Source: Limnothrix sp. CACIAM 69d
GTDB lineage: Bacteria > Cyanobacteriota > Cyanobacteriia > CACIAM-69d
DNA length: 64,000 bases
NCBI GenBank assembly: GCA_001913845.2
Contig: MKGP02000007.1
Coordinates: forward strand, 1-64,000
Direction of reading: 5' to 3'
The notes under the pieces were generated by a model. It was not told where the DNA came from. It ran no database searches and saw only the letters and a list, made by a program, of their open reading frames with translations. Positions 43,252-52,260 of this stretch are shown here, one piece after another. The translations under genes and the position numbers were made by a program. The first letter of the stretch is position 1; each line of letters opens with the position of its first letter.

Positions 43252-45108
43252 ATGACGCTGCTACAACCGCTGTACGATCGCCTCAACACCGATGGCCGCA
43301 CCATCGGGCGATCAAACCAAGGTTGGATTTTGATGGGTGTGGTTTCCCTGTTGATCTTTGGGGGACTGGCTCAGCGCCTAGTGCATCTCCAGCTCATGGA
43401 AGGAGAGGCCCTGCGGGCCCGGGCCGAGCGCAACCGCATTCAAACCATCCCCAAAATTCCTAGCCGGGGCAACCTGCTCGATCGCAACGGCAACTTGCTC
43501 GCGGGTAACCAGCTCACCCACTCCGTTTCCGTTTGGCGCACAGCGGTGAACCGGCCCAACTGGCCGCGGCTGCGGAATATCCTGGCCACCACCCTCAATA
43601 TTTCAGAAGACGATCTCCAGGCCCGGGCCGATCATCTAGATTTTGAATCTCGCTTTCTGATTCCTGTTCAGCACAATGTGAAACCCGAAGAGGTTGTGCG
43701 GTTGCGGGAATATGGCGTGGATCTGCAAGGGGTGCAAATTGAACGGGAAACCAGCCGCTCCTATCCCTACGGTGAAACGGCCGCCCACGTCTTGGGCTAC
43801 ATCGGCGAAATCAGCAAGGAAGAACTGGAAGGCAACCGATTTCGGGCCCAAAAAACTGCCAAAGGCTATCGCTACGGCGACATTGTGGGCAAGATGGGCC
43901 TTGAAAAATCCCTGGAATTTACCCTGCGGGGCCAGCCCGGTAGCGGTCGGGTTGAAATTGACGGCAAGGGCAACCTGATCAACATTCTGGACGATCGCCC
44001 CGCTCGCCCCGGTGAAGATATCCACCTCAGCTTAGATGTGGACTTGCAGCGGGCTTCGGAATCGGCCTTGGGGGGACGCAACGGGGCCGTGGTGGTCATG
44101 AACCCCAAAACTGGCGAAGTGTTGGCCCTGGCCAGCGAACCCCGATTTGACCCCAATATCTTCACCCGCAAGATTGACCAACGCACTTGGCAAGCCCTGC
44201 AAAAGCGCCGCCATCCCTTCGTGAACCGCGCTTTGCAGGCCTATCCCCCCGCCAGTACCTTCAAGGTGGTGACCACCGTGGCGGCGGTGGAGTCGGGTAA
44301 GCTTCCGCCCGATGCCGTTCTGCCCACCTATGCCTATTTGCCCGTGGATGGTACTCGGGTTTGGGATTGGAACAAATCCGGCTTTGGCCCCATGAGCTTC
44401 ATCAGTGCCATGGCCATGAGCAGCAACACCTTCTTTGGGCAAGCGGGCCTGCGGGCGGGCGAAAAAAACCTGATTACTTGGGCCCGAAAGCTGGGTTTTA
44501 GCTCACCGACGGGGATTGAGTTGCGGTTTGAAGAAGCCAAGGGGCTAATTCCCAGCGATGAGTGGAAGCGAAAGAATGACTTGGGGCCTTGGCATCGGGT
44601 GGATACGGTCAACGCTTCGATCGGGCAGGGCTATGTGCAAGCTTCCCCCCTGCAAGTGGCGGTGATGTTTTCAGCCGTAGCCAATGGGGGATATCGGGTG
44701 CAGCCCCGGTTGGTGCAGTCCACGCCGATTCAGCGGGAGTCTTTGGGTTTAAAACCCAGCACCTTGGAACTGTTGCGGAAATCCCTGCGCAGTGTGGTGA
44801 CGGCGGGCACGGGGAAAGCCCTGAATGGCACGGTGTCGGCGGCTGGCAAGAGCGGCACGGCGGAAGATCCCCCCCGGGAAACCCATGCTTGGTTTGGGGC
44901 CTATGCGCCCTATGAGAAACCGGAAATTGTGGTGGTGGCGTTTCTGGAAAATGGTGGCGGTGGTGGCAAGATGGCCGGCCCCGTTGCCCGATCGGTCATT
45001 GATGCCTATTTTGCCAAGGCTCGGCAACCCCAAAAGGGCAAATCCAACACCACCCAAGCGTCAACGGCTAACCGACCCACCGGCAACAATCGCCAATCTC
45101 AGGATTAG
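43252..45108 (+). CDS. mrdA: Penicillin-binding protein 2 (MrdA), second copy
   Basis: A 618-residue class B PBP, paralogous to the preceding gene. The membrane helix is at about residues 25-42 (WILMGVVSLLIFGGLAQRL). PSRGNLLDRNGNLLAGN, SYPYGETAAHVLGYIG and VGKMGLEKSLE are the dimerisation-domain motifs. The active-site Ser335 is in YPPASTFKVV and SSN at 390-392. The third motif reads KSGT instead of KTGT, a conservative change seen in some PBPs. The C-terminal 30 residues are Gln/Ser/Thr-rich. The start is the ATG at MTLLQPLYDR, 19 codons inside the frame. Confidence 0.93.
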   Translation: MTLLQPLYDRLNTDGRTIGRSNQGWILMGVVSLLIFGGLAQRLVHLQLMEGEALRARAERNRIQTIPKIPSRGNLLDRNGNLLAGNQLTHSVSVWRTAVNRPNWPRLRNILATTLNISEDDLQARADHLDFESRFLIPVQHNVKPEEVVRLREYGVDLQGVQIERETSRSYPYGETAAHVLGYIGEISKEELEGNRFRAQKTAKGYRYGDIVGKMGLEKSLEFTLRGQPGSGRVEIDGKGNLINILDDRPARPGEDIHLSLDVDLQRASESALGGRNGAVVVMNPKTGEVLALASEPRFDPNIFTRKIDQRTWQALQKRRHPFVNRALQAYPPASTFKVVTTVAAVESGKLPPDAVLPTYAYLPVDGTRVWDWNKSGFGPMSFISAMAMSSNTFFGQAGLRAGEKNLITWARKLGFSSPTGIELRFEEAKGLIPSDEWKRKNDLGPWHRVDTVNASIGQGYVQASPLQVAVMFSAVANGGYRVQPRLVQSTPIQRESLGLKPSTLELLRKSLRSVVTAGTGKALNGTVSAAGKSGTAEDPPRETHAWFGAYAPYEKPEIVVVAFLENGGGGGKMAGPVARSVIDAYFAKARQPQKGKSNTTQASTANRPTGNNRQSQD

Positions 45109-45317
45109 CCGTTGGGAATCCAAGGCCGATCGACTCAGAAACCGGCTGAGGTCGTCCCGCCCATGAGGTTGTGTTGTTCCCTTGGGCGCGAAATCAATGT
45201 GAATTTGTGAATTAGCGTTATGAATTAGCTCTAATTGATCAGCCCTAATTGATTAGTGTTAATTAATCAATAATGAATACATGCTCCAAAACTGGGTGAA
45301 ACCCAACCGGACTACTC

Positions 45318-46244
45318 GTGAACCCAAACTCCAACCCGATCGCCCAAAAACCTGAATGGCTCCGCGTCAAGGCTCCCCAGTGGGAGCGCGTGGGCAATGT
45401 CAAAGATATTTTGCGGGACTTGGCCCTGAACACGGTCTGCGAAGAAGCCTCCTGCCCCAACATTGGCGAGTGCTTCAATGCTGGAACGGCCACATTTTTA
45501 ATCATGGGGCCCGCCTGCACCCGCGCTTGTCCCTACTGCGACATTGACTTTGAGAAAAAGCCCAAAGCCCTTGACCCCACGGAACCAACGCGGCTGGCGG
45601 AAGCGGTGCGCCGGATGCGGCTGAACCATGTGGTGATTACATCGGTGAATCGGGATGACTTGCCCGATGGGGGGGCGGATCAGTTTCGCCAATGCATTGC
45701 GGCCGTGCGATCGGCCTCGCCGGGAACCACGATCGAGGTGTTGATTCCGGATCTCTGCGGCAACTGGGCGGCGCTGGATATCATCCTGTCGGCGGGGCCG
45801 GAGGTGTTGAACCACAACACGGAAACGATCGCCCGCCTTTATCGCCGGGTGCGCCCCCAGGGGGACTATCAACGCACCTTGGAACTGTTGCAGCGCGCCA
45901 AAACCCTTGCCCCTTGGCTCTATACCAAATCTGGAATCATGGTTGGGCTGGGGGAAACGGCGGCGGAAGTGGAACAAGCCATGGCCGACCTGCGATCGGT
46001 AGACTGTGACATTCTGACCCTTGGGCAATATCTCCAGCCTTCGCCCAAACATTTGCCGGTGCAGTCTTTTGTGACTCCGGAGCAATTTGAAGCTTGGCGA
46101 GTGGCCGGGGAAGCCATGGGCTTTTTGCAGGTGGTTTCTTCGCCGCTGACGCGCAGTTCCTACCATGCGGAACAGGTGCGATCGCTGATGGAACGTTATC
46201 CCCGATCGCGCCCGCAGGCCTCTGAGGCGCTTTCCGTAGGCTAG
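45318..46244 (+). CDS. lipA: Lipoyl synthase LipA
   Basis: LipA is a radical-SAM enzyme that inserts two sulfurs into octanoyl groups delivered by LipB. The 308-residue protein has both iron-sulfur clusters: the auxiliary cluster C-x4-C-x5-C ([12 protein letters not shown]) and the SAM cluster CxxxCxxC (CTRACPYC). [23 protein letters not shown] and the C-terminal RSSYHAE complete the family signature. The auxiliary cluster is the sacrificial sulfur donor. The start is a GTG at MNPNSNP. lipB lies 34 kb away, so the two are not an operon here. Confidence 0.96.
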   Translation: MNPNSNPIAQKPEWLRVKAPQWERVGNVKDILRDLALNTVCEEASCPNIGECFNAGTATFLIMGPACTRACPYCDIDFEKKPKALDPTEPTRLAEAVRRMRLNHVVITSVNRDDLPDGGADQFRQCIAAVRSASPGTTIEVLIPDLCGNWAALDIILSAGPEVLNHNTETIARLYRRVRPQGDYQRTLELLQRAKTLAPWLYTKSGIMVGLGETAAEVEQAMADLRSVDCDILTLGQYLQPSPKHLPVQSFVTPEQFEAWRVAGEAMGFLQVVSSPLTRSSYHAEQVRSLMERYPRSRPQASEALSVG

Positions 46245-46304
46245 GCAACGGTTAACGGATTCCTTGATGGGAATCCTTGACTCGAATCCTTTCGCTCCAG
46301 AACT

Positions 46305-47054
46305 ATGGTGCAGCTCATTGCCCATCGGGGCAGTTCCGCGATCGCTCCCGAAAATACCTTGGTGGCGATCGAACAGGCGATCGCGGATCGGGTGGATGCG
46401 ATCGAGCTGGATGTGCAGGAGCTGGCGGACGGCACGTTGGCGGTGCTCCATGACACGAACTTGCGACGGCTGGCCGGGGTTGATCGCCCCAGCCACCAAC
46501 TGACCGCTGCGGACTTAGCCCAATTGGACGTGGGATCCTGGTTCAGCCCCCGATTTGCGGGAACCCGGATTCCAACCCTGGCGGCGGTGCTGGCCCAAGT
46601 GGGCGATCGGGTGGCCCTGAATTTGGAACTGAAGTGCCATGGCCAGGAACGCCAATTACCAGAAGCCTTGGTGGCACTGCTGAGGGCGTTTCCCCAAGTA
46701 CAGGTCACGCTCACGTCTTTCAATTGGGCAATGCTGCAACGGGTGCGATCGCTCGCACCTGAATTACCGTTGGGCCCGATTGCGGCTGACCCGCTGGATT
46801 GGGCCGCGCTCGATCGGGACTTGGGGGCGGTGGCGGTGGTGTCGTTGCACCATGGCCAGCTCACCCCCGAAGCGGTGGCTCTGGCGCGATCGCGGCAGGT
46901 GGCCCTGTGGGTTTGGACAGTGGACGATCCCATCGAAATGGAGCGGGCCCTGCGCTTGGGGGTGGATGGCGTGATCACCAACGCTCCCGATCGGGCCCGG
47001 TTCGATCGGCTGGCGGCTGCGGTTCCTAGCCCGATCGGCTCGGACGGTCAATAG
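46305..47054 (+). CDS. Glycerophosphodiester phosphodiesterase (UgpQ/GlpQ-like)
   Basis: A 249-residue GDPD TIM-barrel enzyme that hydrolyses glycerophosphodiesters to glycerol 3-phosphate and an alcohol. VQLIAHRGSSAIAPENTLVAIEQAI carries the catalytic His and the metal-binding Glu-Asn-Thr. DAIELDVQELADGTLAVLHDTNLRR carries the remaining metal ligands and the second His. NLELKCHG and the terminal VDGVITNAPDRAR close the barrel. It has no signal peptide, so it is the cytosolic UgpQ type. It follows lipA after 60 bases and ends 50 bases from isiB (convergent). Confidence 0.92.
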   Translation: MVQLIAHRGSSAIAPENTLVAIEQAIADRVDAIELDVQELADGTLAVLHDTNLRRLAGVDRPSHQLTAADLAQLDVGSWFSPRFAGTRIPTLAAVLAQVGDRVALNLELKCHGQERQLPEALVALLRAFPQVQVTLTSFNWAMLQRVRSLAPELPLGPIAADPLDWAALDRDLGAVAVVSLHHGQLTPEAVALARSRQVALWVWTVDDPIEMERALRLGVDGVITNAPDRARFDRLAAAVPSPIGSDGQ

Positions 47055-47105
47055 CTCACCAGCACCCAACGGGAACCCCAGAATTTCAGGGCCAAACTTG
47101 CCCAA

Positions 47106-47618
47106 TTACAGGCCAAATTCGCGCTTAATCTGGGCCACCCAAGTGGCGATTCGCTCATCGGTCAAGTCCGGTTGGTTATCTTCATCCAGCGCCAACCCCA
47201 CGAACCGATCGCCCCGTTGGGCCTTGGATTCGCTGAAGTCATAGCCCGCGATCGGCCACATGCCCACGGTTTGACCGCCCAGGCTGGCGATTTTTTCTTC
47301 CAGCAATCCCATTGCGTCTTGGAAGTTGTCTGCGTAGCCCACCTGGTCGCCGGGGCCAAAATAGGCCACCTTTTTGCCCGCAAAGCTGATGTCGTCTAGC
47401 TCTCCGTAGAGGCCGTCCCAGTCGCTTTGGAGTTCGCCAATGTTCCAAGTGGGACAGCCCACAATCAGGTAGCTGTAGGGCGCAAAGTCCTCGACGCTGG
47501 CATCCGCCACATCGTGCAAATCCACCACGGAATCGCCGCCAAGGGCCGCTTGAATTTTTTCCGCCAAGGATTCCGTGTTGCCCGTTTGCGTGCCGTAGAA
47601 CAATCCGATCGTTGCCAT
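47106..47618 (-). CDS. isiB: Flavodoxin (IsiB)
   Basis: A 170-residue long-chain flavodoxin, FMN electron carrier that replaces ferredoxin downstream of photosystem I when iron is scarce. MATIGLFYGTQTGNTESLAEKIQ is the FMN phosphate loop. IVGCPTWNIGELQSDWDGLY and YFGPGDQVGYADNFQDAMG bracket the isoalloxazine ring. The long-chain insertion RGDRFVGLALDEDNQPDLTDERI is present. The start is the ATG inside the frame, 26 codons from its beginning. It is the third gene, on the same strand, after isiA and the isiA::psaL fusion, with a gap of 378 bases that may hold its own promoter. Confidence 0.97.
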   Translation of the reverse strand: MATIGLFYGTQTGNTESLAEKIQAALGGDSVVDLHDVADASVEDFAPYSYLIVGCPTWNIGELQSDWDGLYGELDDISFAGKKVAYFGPGDQVGYADNFQDAMGLLEEKIASLGGQTVGMWPIAGYDFSESKAQRGDRFVGLALDEDNQPDLTDERIATWVAQIKREFGL

Positions 47619-47996
47619 AGGTTCGATTCGTTGAAAGGTTGAGGTTGTTGAGGTCGGCCGGCCGAGTACCGATCTCGCTTCAGGGGCGATCGCCATGCAC
47701 TGCTGGTTACTGGCGATTGACCCTCAAGAGCTTATTTAATGAAATTAACTCTCAATAAATTAGCAATAGCAGCATAGCAAGCTTTTCTTAATTGAGAAAG
47801 AGTTTTAATAAACTCGAAATGCTTGTAAAACCAGAAAAAAGGGGATCGATCGCCACCCCCAGCGACGGAGCGGCCCCGAATCCCCCCAGTCCTCGTGATC
47901 GGCCCTCCACGACCGATTTCGATTTCTGTAAATGACTGACTTATGGATCAAAAACTCAAAAAACAGCTTGAACGATGCTGGCAGCGGGTTGATCGC
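47619..47996. other. Gap between isiA::psaL and isiB
   Basis: 378 bases without a gene. The stretch 47735-47835 is AT-rich, with a TTTCTTAATTGAGAAA hairpin near 47790. It could hold a terminator or attenuator for the upstream isi transcript, a separate isiB promoter, or both. No Fur site could be assigned with confidence. Confidence 0.55.
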
Positions 47997-49502
47997 CTAG
48001 AGCGCCAATAGGCCCGCCCCCTGGGTCAACAGCAGGAAGGCAAAGATCGCGCCGCCCATGCCGCCCACCAGGAACATGGCGCTGAACTGGCTCCAGCCAT
48101 CGGCCGATCGCAGGTTTTCGGGCAGCACAGCCGCATTTGCGCCCACGGCCTTGGCCATGCCCCGGAACTGATCCAGGGAGCGATCGCCCCGGTTCGGGAA
48201 GGTCACGGCCCCGTAGAGCGACAGGCACAGGGACAAAATCAACAGCAGCCCCATGGTGGCAATCAGCCCCACCAGTTCCGCCGACTGGCTCGATCGCATC
48301 GGCCCCAGCTTGATGAACGGCCCCACCAGGAAGTAGCCGTGGGCCATGCCAATTTCCAGTCCCCGCGACAGGGGCGACAGATTCGGGCGATAGATCGGCA
48401 GGTATTGCACCAGAGCCAGGGTCACATCGGACGCACTCACAGGCGTGTCCAAAGTGCCCGCTTCCGGGGAGCCGCCGCCGGGCCGGATAAAGCTATCGCT
48501 GCCAAACTTGAAGCCCACGGCCTCCGCCCGCACCCGCAGGGCGTGCCACAAATGCCCCGCCAAAAACAGGATCGCGAACACAAAGTGGAAGGTCGCCAAC
48601 CAGCCCCGAGCGGTTACCGTGCCGTCCTGGGTGACGATGCCCAGGGGCCCGTAAAACACTTCGGGATAGGCAAAATCATTCACCGACACAAAATAGGCCG
48701 CGAAGAAACCCATGTAGGCCAAGGCTCCCAGGCTGTAGGACAGGTAGGCTTCCCCCGTCCAATAGAACACCCGTTCCACCCAAGCCCAAGGACGGCTGAG
48801 GATGTGCCAGAGGCCGCCTGCGATGCAGAGGCCGCCGACCCACACATGGCCACCCACCAGGTCTTCCAGGTTATCGATCGCTGCCATCCCTTGGCTGCCA
48901 TGCGCTCCGACCAGATAGCCCCAAATCGTGCCGAACTCCAGGGTGGGGTGCTCAACCAAGCGCACGGAGCCGATCGCCGGGTCATAGAGACCGCCCCAAG
49001 CCATGGCCTTGGCCACCAACAGGAAGGCCCCAGATCCCAACAGCAGCAGGTGAATGCCAATGATCGTGGTCATTTTGTCCTTGTCGCGCCAGTCGTAGCC
49101 AAAGAAGCCACTGAAGTTGGCGCGATCGGTTGGCAGCACCTCGGGGCCCAGCACGGCGTGATAGATGCCGCCGGCCCCCAACACCGCCGCACTGACCAGG
49201 TGCAACATGCCCACCACCAAATAGGGATAGGTGTCGGCGATCGCCCCATCGGGCCCCAGCCCAAACCCCAAGGTGGCCAAGTGGGGCAACAGGATCAGCC
49301 CCTGAGTCCCCATCGGTTGCCCCGCATCGTAGCGAGACAACTCAAACAGGGTCATGGCCCCCGCCCAGAGCACAATCAGCCCCGCATGGGCCACATGGGC
49401 CCCCAGCAGCTTGCCCGACAGATTCACAAACCGCCCATTTCCGGCCCACCAGCCCAATTGCGGCATGGCGGGGGGCGCAGTCCGAGAGATTACGGCGCTC
49501 AT
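47997..49502 (-). CDS. IsiA-type chlorophyll-binding protein fused to a PsaL-like domain
   Basis: A 501-residue protein. Residues 1-335 form a six-helix CP43-prime antenna ([97 protein letters not shown]) with the histidines expected to bind chlorophyll. After a linker, residues 360-501 match PsaL, the photosystem I trimerisation subunit: [35 protein letters not shown] (in parts), then [12 protein letters not shown]. Such fusions are known as a separate class of IsiA-like proteins in some filamentous cyanobacteria, where they may replace PsaL and anchor IsiA rings. It overlaps isiA by four bases (ATGA). Confidence 0.93.
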   Translation of the reverse strand: MSAVISRTAPPAMPQLGWWAGNGRFVNLSGKLLGAHVAHAGLIVLWAGAMTLFELSRYDAGQPMGTQGLILLPHLATLGFGLGPDGAIADTYPYLVVGMLHLVSAAVLGAGGIYHAVLGPEVLPTDRANFSGFFGYDWRDKDKMTTIIGIHLLLLGSGAFLLVAKAMAWGGLYDPAIGSVRLVEHPTLEFGTIWGYLVGAHGSQGMAAIDNLEDLVGGHVWVGGLCIAGGLWHILSRPWAWVERVFYWTGEAYLSYSLGALAYMGFFAAYFVSVNDFAYPEVFYGPLGIVTQDGTVTARGWLATFHFVFAILFLAGHLWHALRVRAEAVGFKFGSDSFIRPGGGSPEAGTLDTPVSASDVTLALVQYLPIYRPNLSPLSRGLEIGMAHGYFLVGPFIKLGPMRSSQSAELVGLIATMGLLLILSLCLSLYGAVTFPNRGDRSLDQFRGMAKAVGANAAVLPENLRSADGWSQFSAMFLVGGMGGAIFAFLLLTQGAGLLAL

Positions 49503-50569
49503 GCGGCGGCCTCCTGGGTGGATTGGGTGGACGAATCAGCGGTGTTAGCGGTGGCCGGGGTGGTTTGCCCAAAGCCGAACCGCACGCCGGCCGCTTGCAG
49601 GGCATGGAAAATGTGCCCTTGCAGGAAGAAGAAGCCGAGCCAGAAATGAGCATTGGCCAACCAAACGCGGGAGGTCAAGGCTCCATCGGGGCTGAAGAAA
49701 TAGGGCACGCGATCGAATCCGATTTGCAACGTGGGGCCAAAGAACGCCTCGGGGAAGGCGACGGCATTCACGGACACAAACAGGGTGGCCACAAAGGCCA
49801 TCAGGGCCAGCGCCCCCAGGCTGTAGGACAAATAGGCCTCGCCCGACCAAATGAACAGGCGCTTCACGGCCGCGGACGGTTCCGAAACAATGTGCCAGAG
49901 GCCGCCCCCGATCAGGATTGCGCCTAACCAGGCATGGGCCCCGACAATCGTGGGCAGGTCATTGACGCTGGCCAGCCAGTAGCGACCGCCGGCCCCAAAG
50001 AAATAGCCGAAGATTTGCCCCAAATCCCAGTTCAGGTCGCTGACTAACTGGACGCGGCCCACCGCCGGATCGTAAAGACCGCCAAAGGTGGTGGCCTTCA
50101 GCACCAGCAGCCAAGCGCCCAACCCGAGCAACACCAGGTGAATGCCCAGAATTTGGGTCATTTTGTTGGCATCATCCCAGCGGTAATTGAAAAAGCCGGT
50201 GCGATCGAGCCGTTCGGGGCCCTTGAGGGCATGGAACAAACCGCCCGCCCCCAGGAAGGCGGCGCTGATCAGATGAATCGCCCCGATCGCAAACCAATCA
50301 TCGGTTTGGGCGATCGCCCCGTTGTTGCCCAGGCCCCAACCCAACCGGGCCAGGTTCGGCAACAAAATCAAACCTTGTTCGTACAGCGGCCGACTCAGAT
50401 CGCAGCGGGAGACCTCAAACAGGGTCATCGCTCCCGCCCAAAGCACGATCAGTCCCGCATGGGCCACATGGGCCCCCAACAATCGTCCCGACAGTTCCGT
50501 CAGGCGGGCATTCCCCGCCCACCAAGGAATCGCGATCGCCGTCTGTGGCGGCGTGGTGGTGACAGTCAT
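49499..50569 (-). CDS. isiA: Iron-stress chlorophyll-binding protein IsiA (CP43-prime)
   Basis: A 356-residue antenna protein that forms rings around photosystem I under iron limitation and dissipates energy. The sequence shows the six-helix core: [85 protein letters not shown] and [21 protein letters not shown]. The large lumenal loop of CP43 is missing, as expected. It is the first gene of isiA - isiA::psaL - isiB. A candidate iron-regulator site lies upstream at 50703-50717. A Pcb-type antenna is the main alternative name; linkage to isiB favours IsiA. Confidence 0.95.
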   Translation of the reverse strand: MTVTTTPPQTAIAIPWWAGNARLTELSGRLLGAHVAHAGLIVLWAGAMTLFEVSRCDLSRPLYEQGLILLPNLARLGWGLGNNGAIAQTDDWFAIGAIHLISAAFLGAGGLFHALKGPERLDRTGFFNYRWDDANKMTQILGIHLVLLGLGAWLLVLKATTFGGLYDPAVGRVQLVSDLNWDLGQIFGYFFGAGGRYWLASVNDLPTIVGAHAWLGAILIGGGLWHIVSEPSAAVKRLFIWSGEAYLSYSLGALALMAFVATLFVSVNAVAFPEAFFGPTLQIGFDRVPYFFSPDGALTSRVWLANAHFWLGFFFLQGHIFHALQAAGVRFGFGQTTPATANTADSSTQSTQEAAA

Positions 50570-50702
50570 AGGAAGTTCCCAACAACAGCTTGCAGCGTTT
50601 GCAGTTTTTGCAGGTATGCGCCATTCGGTGCAGATTCGAGAAATCTCGAACCTTTATTGAAACTTTATAGCAATAAAGCCTGAATCAAGATTTGGAAAAT
50701 GT

Positions 50703-50717
50703 CAAGAATAATTTTCA
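50703..50717 (-). promoter_or_regulatory. Possible Fur-like operator upstream of isiA
   Basis: On the coding strand TGAAAATTATTCTTG fits the 7-1-7 Fur pattern TGATAAT-N-ATTATCA at about 10 of 14 positions. It is adjacent to TTGACA, a good -35. It is 134 bases from the isiA start. A match of this quality can arise by chance in AT-rich DNA, so it is only a candidate. Confidence 0.3.
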
Positions 50718-50821
50718 ATAAGATTTGAACAGGCAGATCCAACGGCTGGGGATCCAACGATTGACGATCGCCCCGTTTCGTCGCGCCGGTTTCAACCGCT
50801 GCTTTGGGTGGCCTGAAGCAG

Positions 50822-50841
50822 GGGCGTACGGCCGTACGCCC
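50822..50841. repeat. Palindromic repeat family B, perfect copy
   Basis: GGGCGTACGGCCGTACGCCC is a perfect 20-bp palindrome, related to the copies at 5304-5323 and 7121-7140. Confidence 0.9.
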
Positions 50842-50866
50842 GATCAAGGGTCAACGACGCGAACTG

Positions 50867-50908
50867 TTGAGCGAAAACCGTTGAGCGAAAACCGTTGAGC
50901 GAAAACCG
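50867..50908. repeat. 14-bp tandem array, three units
   Basis: TTGAGCGAAAACCG repeats exactly at 50867, 50881 and 50895, followed by a partial unit, just past the DUF58 stop. Confidence 0.95.
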
Positions 50909-50913
50909 TTGAG

Positions 50914-52092
50914 TTAAAGCGGATGGTTACCGGCCTGCAATTGCTCAGGAATTGGGCGATCGCGGGAAATAACCCGGCCTTGGGCATGGCGACCGAGCAG
51001 GCTCCCGGCCAACTCGCTGCCGGGAGGCAACCACAATAACCAGCGGCTGCGATCGGGCAGTTGACTGACCCGATCGACCGCTGACGTGAGCCACAGCACG
51101 GCCCGGGAAGGCGGTTCATGTTGGGCTAGCTCGCCAGCTTGGGTTCCGGCCAGGGTTTCCAACACCACCTGCCGCCCGCGCACCAGCCCCGTGGCCGCCG
51201 TCCACAGGAAGGGATCGAGATAACAGCGGCTGGCATAGACATACATGGAGGCGGCCGCTTCCACGGCTTGCTCGAAGTCTTCGGGATCCCAGACGATCGC
51301 ACTATCGAGGGCCACGATCAGATCGGGCCCCGTGGCGGCGGTTTCCAATTCGCGCACCTGAAGCTCCCCAAACCGGGCACTACTGCGCCAATGAATGAGC
51401 CGGGTGGAGTCGCCCCAACGGTAGGGCCGCAGGGAACGGGTCAGGCCTTCGGTTCCCAAACGCAAGGCCCGATCGCCCGCTGCGTTTTGGGCATCCCCTT
51501 CGCCCATCCAATCCACGATCGGGCATTGGGCCAGGGGCCAAACCCGAGGGTAAACCACCAGCTTGGCCGGTGCGGCGATCGGCTGTTGTCGCCAAAACAG
51601 GCCAAAGGGCGCACCCGATCGCAAGGTGAGACTCGGCCAACGGTAGATGCCGCGCCGCTGGGCCCGGAATTGAGCTTGGATGGTGATGCTGCCTTGGGCG
51701 GGAATCAGGGCGATCGAGCCGCTGGCAACGGGCAGGGGGGTCGGTGGTCGATCGACCCATTGCAGCAGGGAGCGGGCCGATCGGGCGTGGTTGGTGATCC
51801 GGCATTCCACCACGGCCAAATCGTCAACGCTGATGGGCTGAATGGGCGATCGGCTGGCGCTCAGGCCCCCGAGCGATCGCGCCGTCAGCACCGCCGCCAC
51901 CAACATCAGCGCCAACAGCACCCCACTCATCACGTAGAGCCAACCGGCCATGGCGTTGGTGGCCGCCCCAAACAAAAACAGGGCGATCGCGCCCAGCAAA
52001 GCCCCCTGAAACGAAGGACTCACCAAGCGGGTTTCCCAGCCCATCAGCCACATAACCCAGCGATGGCGCACCGTTGCCAGCAGTTTGAACAT
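50914..52092 (-). CDS. DUF58 membrane-anchored protein
   Basis: A 392-residue protein. Two hydrophobic helices (about residues 30-48 and 52-70: ALLGAIALFLFGAATNAMAGWLYVMSGVLLALMLVAAVL in parts) are followed by an all-beta region. Then comes the DUF58 core with LGTEGLTRSLRPYRWGDSTRLIHWRSSARFGELQVRELE, whose WRxSA-type motif is the family hallmark, and a von Willebrand A-like end. DUF58 genes are usually beside MoxR ATPases; none is adjacent here. The role is unknown and probably concerns assembly or chaperone functions at the membrane. Confidence 0.85.
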   Translation of the reverse strand: MFKLLATVRHRWVMWLMGWETRLVSPSFQGALLGAIALFLFGAATNAMAGWLYVMSGVLLALMLVAAVLTARSLGGLSASRSPIQPISVDDLAVVECRITNHARSARSLLQWVDRPPTPLPVASGSIALIPAQGSITIQAQFRAQRRGIYRWPSLTLRSGAPFGLFWRQQPIAAPAKLVVYPRVWPLAQCPIVDWMGEGDAQNAAGDRALRLGTEGLTRSLRPYRWGDSTRLIHWRSSARFGELQVRELETAATGPDLIVALDSAIVWDPEDFEQAVEAAASMYVYASRCYLDPFLWTAATGLVRGRQVVLETLAGTQAGELAQHEPPSRAVLWLTSAVDRVSQLPDRSRWLLWLPPGSELAGSLLGRHAQGRVISRDRPIPEQLQAGNHPL

Positions 52093-52166
52093 GATTGAAA
52101 GGGGTATGAGGGCCTATGGTCACATCGTCTGAAACCCTGATTCCACGGTGGCGCGATCGTGGGAGG

Positions 52167-52186
52167 CAAGGGGCTTAAGCCCCTTG
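52167..52186. repeat. Palindromic repeat family A, copy 7
   Basis: Perfect CAAGGGGCTTAAGCCCCTTG, with CTGAAACCCTGATTCCAC at 52129-52146 and TTACGGCGATTAGGG to the right, closely matching copy 6. Confidence 0.9.
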
Positions 52187-52260
52187 TTACGGCGATTAGG
52201 GTATGAAAGACCAACCATTGCACCCATCATAGGGCGATCGCCCCGAATCGCCAGAGCCGA

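Larger units (their letters stand above)
50570..50913. other. isiA promoter region and repeats
   Basis: 344 bases without a gene. It holds the AT-rich isiA upstream region (50640-50730), palindromic repeat family B (50822-50841) and a 14-bp tandem array (50867-50908) close to the 3' end of the DUF58 gene. Confidence 0.7.

Noticed and set aside
45498-46499. 333-codon minus-strand frame opposite lipA
   Set aside because: Antisense to a fully conserved radical-SAM gene; no protein family features.
48339-49649. 436-codon plus-strand frame opposite the isiA::psaL gene
   Set aside because: Long only because GC-rich codons on the real strand avoid stops in the antisense frame; composition is Gln/His/Arg/Pro-rich without motifs.
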